Assembly: GCA_023140455.1 (NCBI GenBank)
Contig: JAGLLQ010000146.1
Span: 1-8,530, forward strand
DNA length: 8,530 bases
From: Desulfobacteraceae bacterium
Lineage (GTDB): Bacteria; Desulfobacterota; Desulfobacteria; Desulfobacterales; Desulfobacteraceae
Reading direction: 5' to 3'
Shown here: positions 5,439 to 8,530 of the stretch, one piece after another
Layout: every line of letters starts with the position of its first letter
Numbering within the stretch: position 1 is the first letter of the stretch
Notes under the pieces: generated by a model
The model's database searches: none
What the model saw: the letters and a program-made list of their open reading frames with translations, nothing else
Told to the model about the DNA's origin: nothing
Program-made: the position numbers and the translations under genes

Positions 5439-7364
5439 ATGCAAGTTCCTTTAAAAATAAAAATAAATATTGGACTATTAATATCGTTTCTTGTTATCAC
5501 AGTTATATTATTAGCCATTGCATATCCTTTTCAAAAAAAACAGTTTGAATCATCCCAGAAGAGAATGGAGCTTGTTCTTAAAACAATGGTGGCGCGTGAC
5601 CTGGAACCACTTGCCAATGAGGTGTTTGATAATAGTGTTTATTCCATTAAGATTAGAATAAAAAAAATGCTTGAAGTCGATGGAATGTGCAGAATATCTG
5701 TGTTTGATGCAAAAGGGAAACTGCTTGCTTCTGAAGGGATGAGGCCTCACACTCAAAACATGACGCGATATGAAACAGAAACAATTGGTAGTGCTATTCA
5801 GATCAAGAGAGTAAAACTCGGTGAAAAAGACATATTACATTATGTACAGAACATTAAAATCATGAATGAGAACCTGGGATATATTAAACTCTGTTTTTCC
5901 CTTGAACAATTAAAAGTTGAGCAGAACACTTCATATTTAATTTTTGGCAGCATGCTTTTATCTGTTTTTTTTGTTTTAATGATAGTGTTAAATTTCATTC
6001 TTTCAAAATTTATAATTAAGCCGATAATGCATTTGCGGGATGCAATGGAGCAAATACGGTCAAAAGAAATGGGAAGCCAGATTGCAGTTGTTGAAAAAGA
6101 TGAAATTGGTGATTTAAGTAAAACTTTTAATCAGATGTCAAAAGAGCTTGAACTGTCTTATGGCAGGATTCAATTAAGAAACGTAGAACTTGTTCAAAAA
6201 GAAAAAGAAGTAGATAAAGTCAGGTTATATTTAAAAAATATTATTGATTCCATGCCTTCTATTCTGGTGGGTGTTAATACAAGGGGAATTATTACACAGT
6301 GGAATAAAAAAGCAGAAGAGATAACAGGGATTTTAGCTGAGAGAGCAAAGGCAAAGTTTTTTAAAGATGTATTACCATGGGTAAAAAATTTACCCATTAA
6401 CTATATTGAAGAAGCAATAAATAACAGAATAATAAAGCAAAAGACAAAAATACCGGTTCGAATAGACAATGAAAAACATTATATCGATATTGTTGTATAT
6501 CCATTAAAAGGGGTGGGCAGTGATTTTGAAGAAGCTGTTATGCGTATTGATGATGTAACAGAACATGTGCGTATGGAAGAGATGATAATTCAGTCTGAAA
6601 AAATGCTGTCTGTAGGAGGACTTGCTGCAGGCATGGCTCATGAAATTAATAATCCTCTGGCAGGTATTTTACAAAATATTTCAGTGATTAAAAATCGTCT
6701 TCAAAAAGACCTCACTCCCAATAAGGAAGCTGTAGAATCTTTAGGAATAGATATGGATATTATAAGAAGTTATGGTGAAATTCGTGACATCCCCAATTTG
6801 CTTAATAATGTTGAGAAGGCAGGTAACAGAGCCGCAACTATTGTAAGAGATATGCTTGATTTTTCACGCAAGGGCGAAGGGGCCTTTTCTTCTTATGATA
6901 CGGCAGAATTGCTTGATGAAACTATTAATCTTGCAAGTACTGATTATGACTTAAAAAAGCAATTTGATTTTAAAAAGATAGTAATAGAAAGATTATACGA
7001 TACTAATCTGAGGTCGGCTCTATGTGAGAAAAGTAAAATCCAGCAGGTTTTTTTCAATATCCTTCAGAACGGTGCCCATGCAATGATGGAGAATATAGAT
7101 ATAAAACCTAAGTTTATCCTTAGAGTAAAAAACCTAAGTGATTATATCCAGGTGGAAATTGAAGACAATGGACCCGGGATGAACAAAGAACAAAGTAAAA
7201 GAATCTTTGAACCTTTCTATACTACTAAGCCTGTGGGATATGGAACAGGATTAGGACTGTCTGTTTCATATTTTATTATTACAGATAATCACAAGGGAAA
7301 TCTCAGTGTGGAGTCTGAACCTGGCAAGGGAACAAAATTTATTATTCAAATTCCTGCTGCCTGA
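5439..7364 (+). CDS. Membrane-bound hybrid-free sensor histidine kinase (periplasmic sensor, HAMP, PAS, HisKA, HATPase_c)
   Basis: A 641-residue inner-membrane sensor kinase. TM1 is at about 11-30. A periplasmic domain of about 135 residues follows; its VFDAKGKLLAS and LGYIKLCFSLEQL segments resemble a Cache/PDC-type fold. TM2 is at about 166-190, HAMP at about 191-243 (P-x-x-x-L-R-D, EKDEIGDL), a short coiled coil to about 265, and a PAS domain at about 266-380 (IIDSMPSILVGVN, ITQWNKKAEEITG). The HisKA H-box AAGMAHEINNPLAG has the phospho-acceptor His401. The ATPase domain shows an N-box with Asn540 and Asn544, G1 DNGPG (577-581 region), F-box EPFYTT and G2 GTGLGLS (602-608), all intact. The region between the H-box helix and the second DHp helix (RAATIVRDMLDFSRK) is about 20-25 residues longer than usual. 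No receiver domain is attached and no response regulator gene is in view. The ATG lies 15 bp after the binding-protein stop, with no Shine-Dalgarno sequence. Confidence 0.93.
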   Translation: MQVPLKIKINIGLLISFLVITVILLAIAYPFQKKQFESSQKRMELVLKTMVARDLEPLANEVFDNSVYSIKIRIKKMLEVDGMCRISVFDAKGKLLASEGMRPHTQNMTRYETETIGSAIQIKRVKLGEKDILHYVQNIKIMNENLGYIKLCFSLEQLKVEQNTSYLIFGSMLLSVFFVLMIVLNFILSKFIIKPIMHLRDAMEQIRSKEMGSQIAVVEKDEIGDLSKTFNQMSKELELSYGRIQLRNVELVQKEKEVDKVRLYLKNIIDSMPSILVGVNTRGIITQWNKKAEEITGILAERAKAKFFKDVLPWVKNLPINYIEEAINNRIIKQKTKIPVRIDNEKHYIDIVVYPLKGVGSDFEEAVMRIDDVTEHVRMEEMIIQSEKMLSVGGLAAGMAHEINNPLAGILQNISVIKNRLQKDLTPNKEAVESLGIDMDIIRSYGEIRDIPNLLNNVEKAGNRAATIVRDMLDFSRKGEGAFSSYDTAELLDETINLASTDYDLKKQFDFKKIVIERLYDTNLRSALCEKSKIQQVFFNILQNGAHAMMENIDIKPKFILRVKNLSDYIQVEIEDNGPGMNKEQSKRIFEPFYTTKPVGYGTGLGLSVSYFIITDNHKGNLSVESEPGKGTKFIIQIPAA

Positions 7365-7417
7365 GCATTATTTATTACTATAGTCTGAATATCGGCGTGT
7401 TTCATTTTTTAATGCTC
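7363..7417 (+). repeat. 8-bp inverted repeat starting in the kinase stop codon
   Basis: GAGCATTA (7363-7370) and its exact complement TAATGCTC (7410-7417) could form an 8-bp stem around a 39-base loop, followed by the moderately T-rich TGTCCTTTATTCTTT. It could contribute to transcript end formation for the kinase operon. The large loop and lack of a clean T-run make this uncertain. Confidence 0.3.
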
Positions 7418-7472
7418 TGTCCTTTATTCTTTAAGACGCAGGTAAAGGCAATTTTGTTTACATGGAAATAAA

Positions 7473-7504
7473 AAAAGATAGGATTTAATGAAACCTAATC
7501 TTTT
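7473..7504 (-). terminator. Probable Rho-independent terminator of the DUF362 gene
   Basis: AAAAGAT-AGG (7473-7482) pairs with CCT-A-ATCTTTT (7494-7504), giving a 10-bp stem with one bulged base and an 11-base loop. Read on the minus strand, it begins at the DUF362 stop codon and is followed by a seven-T run (7476-7470) and then ATTT. On the plus strand the stem ends in only four Ts, so any bidirectional function for the kinase transcript would be weaker. The stem is AT-rich, which limits confidence. Confidence 0.5.
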
Positions 7505-8530
7505 AAAACAGGTTGATGATTTTTCTCAAAAAAGGAGTTTTCAGTTTAATGGCACTTTCGGGACATATTTCCTGACAACAGAAACATCGAATGCAATCAT
7601 CGTAATCGTATATTGGTGCGACTGATTTATCATCATTTTTAAAAAATAATGCTTTGGGTTGGGCAGGACACATATTTACACACATTGCACATTGCACGCA
7701 TTCTTTTAAAATAATATAAGGTTTTTGTACAATCGCTTTATTTAGAAAATTAGCGACAGAGCCTGATTTGTATGGTCTTAAGGGTGTTTTATCAATTTTA
7801 AAATCACTTGTTATAAAAGTATTAAAATCATCTCCAACAAGTTCGATCTCATCTTCCAAATATGTACCGCTTCCTGATGCCATGCCATATTTTATTGTAG
7901 GAACATATTCAGGATTTAAATCTATCAGCCTGCAAACCGTAGCATCTAAAGCAATGGGATCGTTTGAAAAAAGAAGGATATTCATTTTTTTTGGTACTCC
8001 GCCTCTTGGTCCGTTCCCTTCCATGCCATATATTCCGTCCATAATATAGAGTCTTGGGTTGACAAAATTATTTAGATCAACAAGCATCTTTGCAAAATTT
8101 TCAGCATTGGGCAGTTTGACATGAAATTCTCCTTTAAGCACTCCCGGAATACATCCAAACTGGTTTTTAACTGCACCGGTAAATTTTTCAAGCCCATGTG
8201 TTTTTAATTTAGGAAGGCTTATCACGCCGTCATTATCAAGGATTGCTTTTGCAATAGTGAATTTTTTATTCTGGATACCTTTCTCAAAAAATATATCAAT
8301 CCCGGTTTTAAAATCTGCCATTTCTATATTAAGTTTATCTGCTTTTTCAGCTAAGCCTGTTTTTTTTGCTGCTTTTAAGGGATTGCCTATGGCAGGAGAG
8401 TCACCATAAGAAATATCAGCCCCTGCGCTTATTAATAATTCAGCAATAGTTTCAAATACAACAGGGTTTGTAGTAACACACTTCTCTGGTGCATCACCCA
8501 CGAGAATATTAGGCTTTAATAAAATATTTT
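7503..8530 (-). CDS. DUF362 domain protein with C-terminal double [4Fe-4S] ferredoxin domain (5' end cut by window edge)
   Basis: An iron-sulfur protein of uncharacterised biochemical role, probably cytoplasmic electron transfer; no signal peptide can be judged because the N-terminus lies outside the window. The frame remains open to the right edge, reading NILLKPNILVGDAP upstream of the GTG at 8501. Since LLKPN is a hallmark of DUF362, that GTG is an internal Val. DUF362 landmarks on the visible 341 residues are VTTNPVV (about 18-24), ISLPKLKTHGLEKFTGAVKN (about 103-122) with FGCIPG after it, MDGIYGMEGNGPRGG, and FSNDPIALDAT. The tail has two CxxCxxCxxxC(P) clusters: Cys277, 280, 283, 287 and Cys312, 315, 318, 322, enough for two [4Fe-4S] centres. 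An extra Cys317 lies next to the third cysteine of the second cluster. It converges on the sensor kinase gene across a 138-bp gap, so it is not part of that operon. Confidence 0.92.
   Translation of the reverse strand, partial: NILLKPNILVGDAPEKCVTTNPVVFETIAELLISAGADISYGDSPAIGNPLKAAKKTGLAEKADKLNIEMADFKTGIDIFFEKGIQNKKFTIAKAILDNDGVISLPKLKTHGLEKFTGAVKNQFGCIPGVLKGEFHVKLPNAENFAKMLVDLNNFVNPRLYIMDGIYGMEGNGPRGGVPKKMNILLFSNDPIALDATVCRLIDLNPEYVPTIKYGMASGSGTYLEDEIELVGDDFNTFITSDFKIDKTPLRPYKSGSVANFLNKAIVQKPYIILKECVQCAMCVNMCPAQPKALFFKNDDKSVAPIYDYDDCIRCFCCQEICPESAIKLKTPFLRKIINLF

Noticed and set aside
7488..7625. 45-codon plus-strand ORF beginning MKPNLLKQ
   Set aside because: It is antisense to the conserved ferredoxin coding region, has no ribosome binding site and overlaps the terminator hairpin.
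7768..8049. 93-codon plus-strand ORF
   Set aside because: It is a shadow of the DUF362 gene, whose opposite-strand frame carries strong family motifs.
8499..8501. GTG as start of the DUF362 gene
   Set aside because: The frame continues upstream to the window edge with the family motif LLKPN, so the gene is simply truncated.

Overview
This is an AT-rich, densely coding bacterial window with seven recognisable core or metabolic genes and one extended sensory gene. No mobile element, CRISPR array, tRNA or rRNA was seen. The gene mix points to an anaerobic Gram-negative bacterium, most likely of the Desulfobacterota (deltaproteobacterial) type. The mix includes a DUF362 protein with a double [4Fe-4S] ferredoxin tail, a LivJ-type periplasmic binding protein, and a sensor kinase with an extended DHp region of a kind I associate with that group. 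This assignment rests on recalled family resemblance, not on a search.

Layout. Left block, plus strand: RNase D (cut by the left window edge), dapF, and a small class I SAM-dependent methyltransferase, closely packed and probably co-transcribed. The methyltransferase converges with, and overlaps by 38 bp, a minus-strand rhomboid-family membrane protease (2607-3464). A short AT-rich divergent region (3465-3580) separates the rhomboid gene from a second plus-strand block. That block holds an FAH-family hydrolase (3581-4288), a LivJ-like periplasmic substrate-binding protein (4290-5423) and a large membrane sensor histidine kinase (5439-7364). It is followed by a 138-bp convergent intergenic region with a likely terminator, then by a minus-strand DUF362/ferredoxin protein (7503 to beyond the right edge).

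How the genes may work together. The left block is housekeeping: RNA 3'-end processing, and meso-diaminopimelate supply for lysine and peptidoglycan. The most interesting unit is FAH - binding protein - histidine kinase. It has no ABC permease or ATPase genes and no response regulator in view. The tight spacing suggests one transcript. A reasonable hypothesis is that the binding protein presents a small ligand, perhaps an amino acid or carboxylate, to the periplasmic part of the kinase, with the FAH enzyme acting on a related oxo-acid. That link is inference only. I found no clear evidence of a wholly new system. The findings are mostly local oddities: a duplicated Shine-Dalgarno segment, a Shine-Dalgarno-less kinase start, overlapping divergent promoters, an altered rhomboid GxSG motif and an extended kinase dimerisation domain.
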